Positions 31,645 to 40,648 are shown, numbered from the stretch's first letter. The stretch is DNA of 64,000 nt from Promicromonospora iranensis (GCF_028994775.1 NZ_JAJQMN010000010.1:78327-142326), one strand, 5' to 3'. Notes: generated by a model from the sequence alone, not told the origin. Numbers and translations are program-made.

Positions 31645-34062
31645 TCAACCGACGGTGAGCTCGGCCCGCACCCGGAGGTCTCCGGCCGACGGCCCGGACG
31701 CCACCGTGTAGGTGCCGGGCTGCAGCACCATGGCGCCGTCGTGCCGGACGGCGAGCGCACCCAGGTCCAGCGGGACCGGCACCTCGGCGAGTGCGCCCGG
31801 CGTCAGCCGGACCCGGGCGTACCCGAGCAGCTGCCGCGCCGCCGCGGGCACCGGCAGGTCGGGTGACAGGCCGTGGACCGCGACGAGCTCGTCCACAGGC
31901 CGGTCCCCGGAGTTGTGCACGGTGACGACCGCGGTGGTGCCGCCGTCCTGCACCAGCCGCAGACCCTCGTACCCGACGGTCGTGTAGCTCAGCCCGTGCC
32001 CGAACCAATAGGCGGGCTCGTCCGCCAGGTGCCGGTAGGTGACACCCTGGCGGGCGACGTCGTAGTCGAACAGGTCGCCGGCCTGGGCCTCGGTCGCCGG
32101 CCAGGTCTGCGCGAGCCGTCCGTAGGGCTCCGCGTCCCCGGACAGTACGTCGACCAGCCCGTTCCCGACCTCCTGCCCGCCGTGCGAGGCCCAGACGAGC
32201 GCCCCGGGCGTGCCCCCGGCGCCGGGCAGCCCTGGTCCGAGCACGTACGGGTAGGACGAGGTCAGCACCAGCACGGCCGCCGGGCAGGCCTCGCGGGCCA
32301 CGCGCCAGGTCTCGGCCATCGAGGCGGGCAGCTCGAGGCTGGTCCGGTCCTCGGTCTCGCGTCCGCCCAGGTGGGGGTCGTTGCCGGCCGCCACGAGCAC
32401 GACGTCGGCGCCCGTCGCCGCCCGCGTGATCTCCGCGTGCCCCGACGCGACCGTGCGCCACGTGAACCGCTCGGCGTCCGCCAGGCGGGTGCCGTCCGCA
32501 GCCAGCAGTCCGGATCCGCGCTGCACCCGCACCCATCGTCCGCTCGCCACGTGGTGCAACGACCAGGTGCCGTCGGCGTGATGGTGCCGCCGGAACGACT
32601 CCTGCACCACCCAGCCGCCGACACGTTCGGCGTCGGCTCGCAGGATCCAGCCCGCACCCGTCAGGAGGCGGCCCGAGGCCACCGAGCCGAACGTGAGCAG
32701 GCCGTCGCCCCAGTCGGTGACGTCGAGGTGGGTCTCCTTGCCCGCGTCGGACGCCGAGACCGTCACCTCGCCCTCGGCGGTGACCGTCACGTACCTGCCC
32801 GTCGATGCCGCGTGCAGGGCCACCCGGTCCGACCCGTCGGCGACCTCCACGACGGCGTCGGGGTACCGGTCGGCGACCGCGCGAGCGAGGGAGACCGTGT
32901 ACGGCGGGGTGCCGGAGTACCAGTCGGTCAGCACCCGGTCGGCCAGCGGGCCGACGACGGTGATGCGCTCGGGCGCCCGGAGCGGCAGCGTCCCGTCGTT
33001 GTGCAGCAGCACCACGGACTTCGCCGCCGCCTCGCGGGCCAGCACGCGGTGCTCGGGCAGATCGATGGCCTCGGGCCCGATGGTCGCGTACGGGTCCGCG
33101 GCCCCGTCGAGCTCGCCCGTACGGAGCCGCAGCTCGAGCATGCGCAGGGCCGCGGTGTCGACGTCGTCCTGCGACAGCAGGCCGGCGGCCAGGGCCTCGC
33201 GGAGGCGGTCCAGCGTGACGGAGGCGTCGGCGTCGTTGTCCGTGAACGAGTCCAGGCCGGCCCGCACGGCCGCCGCGTGCGACTCGGCGTGGGAGGCGAA
33301 GGCCCGCTGGACGGAGACCAGGAACGTGGGCGCGCCCGCGTCGGACACGACGGCCACCGACCCCGGGGCCCAGGACCGCAGCTCGGCCAGGAGGTCGCCG
33401 GAGGTATGGGCCGGAACCCCGTTGACCAGGTTGTACGAGGGCATGACCGCCCCTGCCACCCCTGCCTCGATCGGGCCACGGTAGGCGGGCAGCTCGTACT
33501 CGTGCAGCGTGCGCTCGGACAGGTTCGACGACGTCGCCGAGCGATCCGTCTCGTTGCCGTACCCGAGGAAGTGCTTCAGGGCCGGCACCGTCTTCCAGAC
33601 CGTCGGGTGGTCCCCGCGCAGGCCGCGGCAGTACGCCGTCGCGAGCTGGGACACGAGGCGGGGCTCCTCGCTGTACCCCTCCTCGCCGCGGCCCCAGGCC
33701 GGGTGCCGCAGCGGGTTCACGACGGGTGCCCAGACGTTCAGCGAGACCGCCGGGTCCTCGGCGTGCTTGGCCCGCAGCTCGGTGGCGACCAGGTCGCCGA
33801 GCCGGCGGAGCAGGTCGACGTCCCACGTCGCGCCCAGCCCGACCGGCTGGGGCAGTACGGTCGCGCGGCCGAGCCACGCGACGCCGTGCAGCGCTTCCGC
33901 GCCGGTGTGGAAAGCTGCCAGGCCCAGCCGTTCGATCGGGGGCTGGTGCTGGTGCAGCAGGCTCAGACGCTCCTCAGGGGTGAGGCGGTCCAGGAGGTCA
34001 CGGGCCCGGTCGGCGAGTGGCGCCGCGGGGTCACGGAAGAGGGGCTGGGTCTCGTGTGGCAC
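31645..34062 (-). CDS. GH3 beta-glycosidase with inserted beta-trefoil-like domain
   Basis: A GH3 exo-beta-glycosidase (beta-glucosidase or beta-xylosidase). The nucleophile is Asp241 in VVSDAGAP. The N-terminal (alpha/beta)8 domain has KHFLGYGNETDR, the second domain KSVVLLHNDGTLPL, and a C-terminal fibronectin-like domain ends the protein. Residues about 410-535 are extra: GRYVTV, SVASGRLL and HVASGRWVRV are spaced like the repeats of a fascin or ricin-type beta-trefoil. The GTG at 34062 behind GAGGA (34067-34071) is chosen over the TTG at 34083, which lies in the operator. It has 805 residues and no signal peptide, so it acts in the cytoplasm. Confidence 0.9.
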   Translation of the reverse strand: MPHETQPLFRDPAAPLADRARDLLDRLTPEERLSLLHQHQPPIERLGLAAFHTGAEALHGVAWLGRATVLPQPVGLGATWDVDLLRRLGDLVATELRAKHAEDPAVSLNVWAPVVNPLRHPAWGRGEEGYSEEPRLVSQLATAYCRGLRGDHPTVWKTVPALKHFLGYGNETDRSATSSNLSERTLHEYELPAYRGPIEAGVAGAVMPSYNLVNGVPAHTSGDLLAELRSWAPGSVAVVSDAGAPTFLVSVQRAFASHAESHAAAVRAGLDSFTDNDADASVTLDRLREALAAGLLSQDDVDTAALRMLELRLRTGELDGAADPYATIGPEAIDLPEHRVLAREAAAKSVVLLHNDGTLPLRAPERITVVGPLADRVLTDWYSGTPPYTVSLARAVADRYPDAVVEVADGSDRVALHAASTGRYVTVTAEGEVTVSASDAGKETHLDVTDWGDGLLTFGSVASGRLLTGAGWILRADAERVGGWVVQESFRRHHHADGTWSLHHVASGRWVRVQRGSGLLAADGTRLADAERFTWRTVASGHAEITRAATGADVVLVAAGNDPHLGGRETEDRTSLELPASMAETWRVAREACPAAVLVLTSSYPYVLGPGLPGAGGTPGALVWASHGGQEVGNGLVDVLSGDAEPYGRLAQTWPATEAQAGDLFDYDVARQGVTYRHLADEPAYWFGHGLSYTTVGYEGLRLVQDGGTTAVVTVHNSGDRPVDELVAVHGLSPDLPVPAAARQLLGYARVRLTPGALAEVPVPLDLGALAVRHDGAMVLQPGTYTVASGPSAGDLRVRAELTVG

Positions 34063-34069
34063 GTCGTCC

Positions 34070-34083
34070 TCGAAACGGTTCAA
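34070..34083. promoter_or_regulatory. LacI-type operator 2, before GH3
   Basis: TCGAAACGGTTCAA read on the + strand (TTGAACCGTTTCGA leftward) fits the operator family TCGAAGCGCTTCGA / TTGAAACGCTTCGA with a few changes. It ends 8 bp before the GH3 start and touches the ribosome binding site, so repressor bound here would block the elongating or initiating polymerase. Confidence 0.6.
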
Positions 34084-34211
34084 TGATCCGGCGCTCGCCG
34101 TTCCGCGGCCGCGCCGGTGCGGTCAGGGTGGAGGATACGCCACACGAACGGCCTGGATGCTGGGAAGCCACGCCCCAACAGCACGATCGGGTTAAAGAAC
34201 TGGACAAATGA

Positions 34212-34241
34212 TTGCTTCCTCTCGCGGCCTTGCCCTACTGT
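34212..34241 (+). promoter_or_regulatory. Promoter of transport system 2
   Basis: TTGCTT (34212-34217) and TACTGT (34236-34241) are 18 bp apart and resemble -35 and -10 boxes. Transcription would start near 34248, just before the operator at 34259. Confidence 0.45.
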
Positions 34242-34258
34242 TCTGGCATCGACGGAGG

Positions 34259-34272
34259 TCGAAGCGCTTCGA
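34259..34272. promoter_or_regulatory. LacI-type operator 3, best copy
   Basis: TCGAAGCGCTTCGA is a perfect 14-bp palindrome with the central CG of LacI-family sites. It lies between the divergent GH3 and system 2 operons and directly after the rightward promoter. Confidence 0.85.
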
Positions 34273-34344
34273 CGTTGATTCGCTTCCTCTTCGCCGGGTC
34301 CGGGCACACTGACGTGCCGCGCTGTCCACGAAGGAGTGAAAGCC

Positions 34345-35997
34345 ATGACAGCACCTCTGCTGACCGGTCGGCTCGACCGGCGGTCGTTCCTCGGTTTTCT
34401 TGCGGTCGGCGCCGGTGTCGTCGGCGTCCCGTCCCTGCTCACCGGCTGTACCACCACGGGTGGCGGGCCTGCCGTCGAACCGGGGACCGTGACCGCGTCG
34501 AACCTGCCCACCTACGTGCCCATCGAGTACGTGAAGCCGGACTTCCCGAGCGTCAACGGCTCCACCGCGGGCTACGCCAGCATTCCCGAGGAGCTCGTCA
34601 CCGCATTCGAGACCCCGCCGGGGGCCGGCGGCACCTACACGGCGATGACGCCGCTGTGGAGCACCATCCCGTCCACGCGGGGCAACGAGTACTTCGACGC
34701 GGTGAACGAGGCACTCGGGACGACCGTCGAGTTCCAGATCTCGGACGGGAACACCTACGGCGACAAGCTCGCCGCCGTCCTCGCGTCCGCCAAGGACGTC
34801 CCCGACTGGGTGTCCGTGCCCACCTGGAACATCCCGCCGCGGTTCGGTCAGGCCGTCGACGCCCTGTTCCAGGACCTCACGCCCTTCCTGGCGGGCGACA
34901 AGGTGAAGAAGTACAAGAACCTCGCCAACCTCCCGACCGACGCGTGGCGGTTCGGTGTGTTCAACGACAAGCTCTACGCGCTGCCGTTCCCCGGCGACGT
35001 CATCAACAACGCGATCTTCCACCGGGCGGACATCTTCGCCGAGCTGGGCATCGACGCCGCGCCGACCACGGCCGACGAGCTGCTCGAGCTGGCCAAGGAG
35101 GTCACCGACCCGGGCAAGAAGCGCTGGGGCGCGAACGACATGTGGGTCGCGGCGAACATCATGTTCGCGGTGCCGCCGTCGGACCGCTGGAGGCTGGACG
35201 ACGCGGGCAAGCTGATCCACCGCATCGAGACCGAGGAGTACCGGGCGGCGCTGGACTGGCAGATCAAGCTGTACAAGTCGGGTGCCGTGCACCCCGACGC
35301 CGTGGCCGACCGGCCCGAGGCCGCGAAGCCGAACTTCGAGTCCGGCGCGGTCCTCATCACCACCGACGGTGTGGGCGGCTGGCACGAGGCGCTGGGTCGG
35401 ATGCAGACGACGAACCCGGACTACGACCAGCGTCCGTTCCCGTTCTTCGCGGCCGACGGCGGCGAGCCCGCGCTGTGGAAGGGGAGCCCGGTCAACATCT
35501 TCTCGTTCCTCAAGAAGACCGACGACACGGCGCGGATCGAGGAGCTGCTCGCCGTCGCTGACTTCCTGGCCTCGCCCTTCGGCACCGAGGAGTTCCAGCT
35601 CATCAACTACGGCGTGGAGGGCACGCACTACACCCTCGACGAGGACGGCCTGCCCGTGCCGACCGACCGGGCGGCCACGGAGGTCGCGCAGTCGTACATC
35701 TTCCTGGTGGACCCGCCGGTGGTGAACGCCAAGGTGCAGTACCCCGGTTTCGTCGAGGCGTTCTGCACCTGGCAGGCCGAGGCCGCCCAGTACCTGGTCG
35801 AGGACCTGTTCTACGGCATGCAGATCACCGAGCCCGCCCAGTACGCCTCGCTCAAGACCCCGTTCGAGGACCTCGAGAAGGACATCGCGCGCGGGCGCAA
35901 GTCCATGGCCGACCTCGACGACGCGGTGGCCACGTGGACCAGCTCCGGCGGTGAGGAGCTGCGCGCTTTCTACCAGGAAATCCTGGACAAGAAGTGA
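34345..35997 (+). CDS. Large sugar-binding Tat lipoprotein, LplA type (system 2)
   Basis: A 550-residue binding protein with a twin-arginine signal (DRRSFLGFL), a hydrophobic stretch and a lipobox, LTGC, near residue 34. It is therefore probably exported folded and anchored to the membrane outside. Its size and the paired LplB/LplC-type permeases place it with the binding proteins of large plant-polysaccharide oligosaccharides such as LplA or YtcQ. The ATG at 34345 follows AAGGAG (34331-34336); a GTG at 34336 overlaps that site and is rejected. The stop overlaps the next gene. Confidence 0.9.
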   Translation: MTAPLLTGRLDRRSFLGFLAVGAGVVGVPSLLTGCTTTGGGPAVEPGTVTASNLPTYVPIEYVKPDFPSVNGSTAGYASIPEELVTAFETPPGAGGTYTAMTPLWSTIPSTRGNEYFDAVNEALGTTVEFQISDGNTYGDKLAAVLASAKDVPDWVSVPTWNIPPRFGQAVDALFQDLTPFLAGDKVKKYKNLANLPTDAWRFGVFNDKLYALPFPGDVINNAIFHRADIFAELGIDAAPTTADELLELAKEVTDPGKKRWGANDMWVAANIMFAVPPSDRWRLDDAGKLIHRIETEEYRAALDWQIKLYKSGAVHPDAVADRPEAAKPNFESGAVLITTDGVGGWHEALGRMQTTNPDYDQRPFPFFAADGGEPALWKGSPVNIFSFLKKTDDTARIEELLAVADFLASPFGTEEFQLINYGVEGTHYTLDEDGLPVPTDRAATEVAQSYIFLVDPPVVNAKVQYPGFVEAFCTWQAEAAQYLVEDLFYGMQITEPAQYASLKTPFEDLEKDIARGRKSMADLDDAVATWTSSGGEELRAFYQEILDKK

Positions 35998-37031
35998 GCG
36001 TCGCGAGCTCCACGCCGAGTACCGAGGAGGCCCCCGGCGCCGCGGACACCGGGGACACCGCCGCCGGCATGGCGAGCACACCGCCCCCGGAACACCGGGC
36101 CGACCGTGTGCCGCACCGCAAGATCCCCTGGACCACGCGGATGCGGCGGGACCGCTCCCTGCTGATCATGGTGGCGCCGGCGGTGCTGCTCCTGGCCGTG
36201 TTCGCCTACGTGCCGATGGCCGGCAACGTGGTGGCCTGGCAGGAGTACTCGCCGTACGTCGGCATCCGGAACAGCCCTTTCATCGGATGGGCCAACTTCG
36301 AGCGCGTCTTCACCAACCCGCTGTTCCTCGACGCGGTGCTGAACACGCTGGTCATCACGGCGTTCCAGCTCGTGTTCTTCTTCCCGGTGCCGATCGTGCT
36401 GGCGCTGCTCCTGAACAGCGTCCTGACACCCGGCCTGCGCACGACGATCCAGTCGATCGTGTACCTGCCGCACTTCTTCTCCTGGGTGATCGTCGTGACG
36501 ATCTTCCAGCAGATCTTCGGCGGGGCCGGCGTGCTCGCGAGCAGGATGCGCGACGCGGGTTACTCGGGCTTCGACCTGATGACCAACCCGGACACGTTCC
36601 TGCTGCTCATCACCGCGCAGTCCGTCTGGAAGGACGCCGGCTGGGGGATCATCATCTTCCTCGCGGCGCTCGCGACGGTGGACCCCCAGCTCTACGAGGC
36701 CTCGGTGGTCGACGGCGCGGGCCGATGGCGCCGTATGTGGCACGTGACGCTGCCTGCGATGCGGCCGGTGATCATCCTGCTGCTGATCCTGCGGCTGGGC
36801 GACTCGCTCACCGTCGGGTTCGAGCAGCTCATCCTCCAGCGCGGCGCGGTCGGGGTCGACGTCGCGGAGGTGCTCGACACATTCGTCTACTACCAGGGCG
36901 TCGTGAACGGCGACTGGGCCTTCGCGGCGGCCGCCGGGCTCGTCAAGGGTCTGGTCTCGCTCGCCCTCGTCCTCGGGGCCAACAAGCTCGCCCACCTCGT
37001 GGGCGAGGCGGGGGTGTATCAACGCGCATGA
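35994..37031 (+). CDS. Sugar ABC transporter permease, LplB type (system 2)
   Basis: A 345-residue membrane subunit with a Ser/Pro/Ala-rich cytoplasmic N-terminus of about 45 residues and six helices. The EAA loop is EASVVDGAGRWRRMWHVTLPAMRP. LLLAVFAYVPMAGNVVAWQEYSPYVGI near the first helix is characteristic of LplB/YteP permeases, which import oligosaccharides from pectin and hemicellulose. The GTG overlaps the binding-protein stop as GTGA and the stop overlaps the following permease as ATGA. Confidence 0.92.
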   Translation: MSVASSTPSTEEAPGAADTGDTAAGMASTPPPEHRADRVPHRKIPWTTRMRRDRSLLIMVAPAVLLLAVFAYVPMAGNVVAWQEYSPYVGIRNSPFIGWANFERVFTNPLFLDAVLNTLVITAFQLVFFFPVPIVLALLLNSVLTPGLRTTIQSIVYLPHFFSWVIVVTIFQQIFGGAGVLASRMRDAGYSGFDLMTNPDTFLLLITAQSVWKDAGWGIIIFLAALATVDPQLYEASVVDGAGRWRRMWHVTLPAMRPVIILLLILRLGDSLTVGFEQLILQRGAVGVDVAEVLDTFVYYQGVVNGDWAFAAAAGLVKGLVSLALVLGANKLAHLVGEAGVYQRA

Positions 37032-38011
37032 GAATCGAATCCGAGACAGTCGCCGTGAAACCGGTGCCGAAGCAGCCGTACCGCCGCTCCGCCCGGTACC
37101 GCGCCCTGCTGCGCGGCAAGAACCGCCCGGTCTGGGAGGAGGACCCCAACCCGCTGGGGCTCGTCGTCAAGGGGGTCGCCCTCCTGGTCATCGTGCTGAC
37201 CGTGCTGTTCCCCCTGTACACGGTGGTGCTCACCAGCCTCTCCACACAGGCGGACGTCGTCCGGTCCGGCGGCCTGGTCATCGTGCCGGGCGGCCTGTCG
37301 CTCTCCGCCTACACGCAGATCCTGTCCGGCGGGATCGTCACGCGAGCCACCATCGTCAGCATCGGGATCACCACGGTCGGCACGGTGCTCTCCACCACGG
37401 TGTCCGTGCTGGCGGCGTACGGGCTCAGCCGCCCGGGCTCCTTCGCCCACCGGCCGGTGCTGTTCCTCTTCCTCATCACCATGTTCTTCGGTGCGGGGAT
37501 GATCCCCACCTACCTGCTGGTGAGCAACCTCGGGCTGATCGACAGCTACTGGTCGCTCATCCTCCCGGGGGCGGTCAGCGCGTTCAACGTGCTGATCCTG
37601 CGGGCGTTCTTCATGGGCATCGACCGGTCCATCACGGATGCGGCCCGCATCGACGGCGCGGGAGACTGGCGCATCCTGGGCCAGATCGTCCTGCCCATGT
37701 CGAAGGCGGTGGTGGCGGTCGTCGCGCTGTTCTACGGCGTCGGCTACTGGAACGCGTTCTTCAACGCGATGCTCTACATCAACGACAACGCGAAGTGGCC
37801 GCTGCAGCTGGTGCTGCGGTCCTACGTGCTGCAGGGGGTGACCCTCCCGGGCAGCGGCGTGGGCCAGGTCGATGTCGACGACGGCGCGGTGACCGGTCTG
37901 CCCGTGAAGATGGCCGTGATGGTGCTCGCGATCATCCCGATCCTCGTGGTGTACCCGATGGTGCAGCGGCACTTCACGAAGGGCGTGATCTTCGGGGCCA
38001 TCAAGGGGTGA
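37028..38011 (+). CDS. Sugar ABC transporter permease, LplC/YtcP type (system 2)
   Basis: The second membrane subunit, 327 residues, six helices. The EAA-type loop reads DAARIDGAGDWRILGQIVLPMSK. FLITMFFGAGMIPTYLLVSNLGLIDSYWSLILPGA and the C-terminal VQRHFTKGVIFGAIKG are signatures of the LplC/YtcP group. It converges with lacI 20 bp downstream. Confidence 0.93.
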   Translation: MRIESETVAVKPVPKQPYRRSARYRALLRGKNRPVWEEDPNPLGLVVKGVALLVIVLTVLFPLYTVVLTSLSTQADVVRSGGLVIVPGGLSLSAYTQILSGGIVTRATIVSIGITTVGTVLSTTVSVLAAYGLSRPGSFAHRPVLFLFLITMFFGAGMIPTYLLVSNLGLIDSYWSLILPGAVSAFNVLILRAFFMGIDRSITDAARIDGAGDWRILGQIVLPMSKAVVAVVALFYGVGYWNAFFNAMLYINDNAKWPLQLVLRSYVLQGVTLPGSGVGQVDVDDGAVTGLPVKMAVMVLAIIPILVVYPMVQRHFTKGVIFGAIKG

Positions 38012-38023
38012 TGCGCCAGGGGC

Positions 38024-38053
38024 GCCCGCCGTCAGTCGTGCCCGGCGGCGGGC
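38024..38053. terminator. Possible hairpin between convergent permease and lacI
   Basis: GCCCGCCG (38024-38031) pairs with CGGCGGGC (38046-38053) around a 14-bp loop that overlaps the last codons of lacI. There is no T-tract. It is the only hairpin in this 20-bp gap. Confidence 0.35.
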
Positions 38054-39048
38054 CCGTACGCCGAGCTCTCGCGCTCGGTGAGCACGGGGGCGAGCAGCCT
38101 CGTCTCGGACGGCTGCTCGCCCTCGAGGCGCGTCATCACCATGTCCACGGCCACCTTGCCGATGTCCTCGGCGGGCAGGTCGATGCTGGTCATGGGGATC
38201 CGCTGCGAGAGCGCCACGTCGGTGGGGCAGACCGCCACCACGGACATGTCGGTGCCGACCACTGCTCCGCGCTCGGCGAGGCGGGCCAGCACGTGGGGGA
38301 GCGCACCCTCGTTGTGCACGATGATCCCCGTGGTCTCCGGGGCGGTGGCGAGCAGCGTGTCCACGGCCTCCGAGGCGCCCGCGGGCGTGGAGTCGCACGC
38401 CTCCACCTTGACCGTCACACCGGAGCTCTTCGCCTGGTCGCGCAGCCCTCGCATGAGCCGCTCGGCGTAGGACGTGTGTCGTCGCAGCACCTCGGGCGGG
38501 GAACCGATGAGGGCGACGTCGGTGTGGCCGGCCTTCACGAGGTGCCGGACGGCGAGCCGGCCGGCGGCCTCGAAGTCGAGGTCCACACAGCTCAGGCCCT
38601 CGGGGTCCTGCGGCAGGCCGATGAGCACCGTCGGCTGCTTGGCGGCCGCGACGAGGGGCACCCGCGGGTCGTCCGCCTCGATGTCCATCATGACCAGGGC
38701 GTCGACCATGGAGCCGCTGGTCACCCGGTCGAGGCCGCTCACGTCGTCCTGGGTCAGCAGCAGCACGTCGTGGTCGAAGTCCCGCGCACGCGTCACGACG
38801 CCCGCGACGAACTGCATGATGACGGGCACGCTCACGCCCACGCGCAGAGGCGCCATCAGGGCGATCACGTTGGTGCGGGACGAGGCGAGCGCCCGTGCCC
38901 CGGCGTGCGGCCGGTAGCCGAGCTTCTCGATCGCGCGCTCGACACGTGCCCGGGTCGGTGCGGAGATGGGCCGCTTGCCCGACAGCACGTAGGACACGGT
39001 GGAGGTCGAGACCCCCGCCGCCTTGGCGACGTCGTCGATCGTAGCCAC
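38032..39048 (-). CDS. LacI-family transcriptional repressor of the carbohydrate island
   Basis: A 338-residue LacI regulator. The N-terminal helix-turn-helix TIDDVAKAAGVSTSTVSYVLSG and hinge helix GYRPHAGARALASSRT are complete, followed by a periplasmic-binding-protein-like effector domain. Operator preference is set by the recognition helix (STSTVSYVL), consistent with the CG-centred palindromes found here. The GTG start follows AGAGGAG. The gene is divergent from transport system 3 with two operator copies in between, so autoregulation is likely. By context the inducer would be an imported oligosaccharide or its breakdown product such as isoprimeverose, which is inference. Confidence 0.93.
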   Translation of the reverse strand: MATIDDVAKAAGVSTSTVSYVLSGKRPISAPTRARVERAIEKLGYRPHAGARALASSRTNVIALMAPLRVGVSVPVIMQFVAGVVTRARDFDHDVLLLTQDDVSGLDRVTSGSMVDALVMMDIEADDPRVPLVAAAKQPTVLIGLPQDPEGLSCVDLDFEAAGRLAVRHLVKAGHTDVALIGSPPEVLRRHTSYAERLMRGLRDQAKSSGVTVKVEACDSTPAGASEAVDTLLATAPETTGIIVHNEGALPHVLARLAERGAVVGTDMSVVAVCPTDVALSQRIPMTSIDLPAEDIGKVAVDMVMTRLEGEQPSETRLLAPVLTERESSAYGPAAGHD

Positions 39049-39152
39049 GGTGCTCCTCTTGAATCGTTACCGCAGTGTGCCCTGGAAGTGGGTCCGGTGC
39101 GGTGGCAGGTCGTACGCGTCGGGCACCGGGCACTCCAGTGTGCCGTATGCCA

Positions 39153-39166
39153 AGTAAGCGCTTCGA
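39153..39166. promoter_or_regulatory. LacI-type operator 4, lacI side
   Basis: AGTAAGCGCTTCGA keeps the core AAGCGCTT (39156-39163) and one full half-site, with a degenerate left flank. It lies about 105 bp before the lacI start and would allow autoregulation or looping with operator 5, 78 bp away. Confidence 0.65.
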
Positions 39167-39199
39167 TGGAATCCTAGCCCACTTGTGCCCATGTGGCAC

Positions 39200-39229
39200 T
39201 GGACACCTACGGGGCACTGGGGTTAGCGT
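39200..39229 (+). promoter_or_regulatory. Promoter of transport system 3 operon
   Basis: TGGACA (39200-39205) and TAGCGT (39224-39229) are 18 bp apart. The operator at 39231 begins right after the -10 box and would cover the start site. Confidence 0.5.
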
Positions 39230-39230
39230 G

Positions 39231-39244
39231 TTGAAACGCTTCGA
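39231..39244. promoter_or_regulatory. LacI-type operator 5, before system 3
   Basis: TTGAAACGCTTCGA differs from the best copy TCGAAGCGCTTCGA at two positions. It overlaps the expected transcription start of the operon running from the binding protein to the GH1 gene. Confidence 0.75.
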
Positions 39245-39343
39245 CGATCGTGACGCAGAGGTCGGGTCGCGCGGTGGCAATGCAGCCCACCGAGGTCGAG
39301 CACTGAGCCCGCGACCGGGCTCTGCGAATCAAGGAGACATGCA

Positions 39344-40648
39344 ATGAAGCACCAGCGGACTATGACCGCCGTGGCGGCCGCGATGGCCGGCGCCCTGGCC
39401 CTGACCGGCTGCACCGGCCAGAGCGGCGGCGGTGGCGACACCGACGACAGCACCCTGACGATCTGGCACTACGAGAACGAGGACTCGGCGATGGGCAAGG
39501 CCTGGGCCGAGGCCATCGAGATCTTCGAGGAGGAGAACCCCGACGTCACGGTCGACGTCGAGAAGCAGACGTTCGAGCAGATCCAGAAGAACGCCAAGAT
39601 CGTGCTCACGGGCGACGACGTGCCGGACGTCATGGAGTTCAACAAGGGCAACGCGACGGCGGGCCAGCTCGCCGCGCAGGGCCTGCTGACCCCGCTGACC
39701 GACGCCGCCACCGAGCGCGGCTGGGACGAGAAGCTCACCGGCTCGCTGGCCACCACCGCGACGTACGACGAGCAGGGCCTCATGGGTTCCGGCGAGTGGT
39801 ACGGGGTGCCGAACTACGGCGAGTTCGTCGGCGTCTACTACAACAAGGACATGTTCGCCGAGCACGGGCTCGAGGTGCCGACGAACCTCGACGAGTTCGA
39901 GGACGTCCTGGCCGCCTTCAAGAAGGAGGGCATCACGCCGCTGGCCGAGGCCGGCGCCGAGTACCCGCTCGGCCAGCTCTGGTACGAGCTCGTCCTCGCC
40001 TACGGCGACCGCGCCCTCGTCGACGACTACCAGCTCTTCGCGAACGACGTCGACTTCCACAACGAGGCGATGACCCAGGCCACGGAGAAGCTCGACGAGT
40101 GGATCGACAAGGGCTACATCGCCTCCGACTCGGCAGCGCTCACGGCCGAGGACATGGGCGTCTCGTTCATCGACGGCACCTACCCGCTCATGGTCAGCGG
40201 GTCCTGGTGGTTCGGCCGCCTCGCGACCGAGGTCGAGGCCGACTGGGGACAGTTCAACTTCCCGGGCAACACGCTGCACACCGGCTCGTCCGGCAACCTC
40301 TGGGTCGTCCCGGCCAACGCCGACTCCCCGAGCCTCGCCGAGGAGTTCATCGACATCACGCTCCGGCCCGAGGTCCAGAACATCCTCGCCGTCGAGGGTG
40401 GCCTGCCCGTCGCGGGCGACGCCTCGGTCATCGAGGACGAGCGCACGCGCGAGCTCACGGAGAACTTCCAGGCGATCCTCGACGAGGACGGCCTCGCGTA
40501 CTACCCGGACTGGCCAGTGGCCGGCTACTACGACGTGATCGTCAGCGAGCTGCAGTCCCTGGTCAACCGGTCCAAGACCCCGGACGAGGTGCTGGACGGT
40601 CTCCAGAGCTCGTACGACGAGGGCAAGGCCGACCTGCTCGATGGCTGA
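39344..40648 (+). CDS. Sugar-binding lipoprotein (system 3)
   Basis: A 434-residue SBP family 1 protein with a Sec lipoprotein signal ending in LTGC near residue 23, then a Gly-rich linker. LTIWHYENEDSAMGKAWAEAIEIFEEENPDV is the usual N-lobe start. The ATG follows AAGGAGAC. It opens a six-gene operon that contains the alpha-xylosidase and a GH1 enzyme, so xylose-substituted gluco-oligosaccharides are the likely cargo. The last 8 bp overlap the first permease gene. Confidence 0.92.
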   Translation: MKHQRTMTAVAAAMAGALALTGCTGQSGGGGDTDDSTLTIWHYENEDSAMGKAWAEAIEIFEEENPDVTVDVEKQTFEQIQKNAKIVLTGDDVPDVMEFNKGNATAGQLAAQGLLTPLTDAATERGWDEKLTGSLATTATYDEQGLMGSGEWYGVPNYGEFVGVYYNKDMFAEHGLEVPTNLDEFEDVLAAFKKEGITPLAEAGAEYPLGQLWYELVLAYGDRALVDDYQLFANDVDFHNEAMTQATEKLDEWIDKGYIASDSAALTAEDMGVSFIDGTYPLMVSGSWWFGRLATEVEADWGQFNFPGNTLHTGSSGNLWVVPANADSPSLAEEFIDITLRPEVQNILAVEGGLPVAGDASVIEDERTRELTENFQAILDEDGLAYYPDWPVAGYYDVIVSELQSLVNRSKTPDEVLDGLQSSYDEGKADLLDG

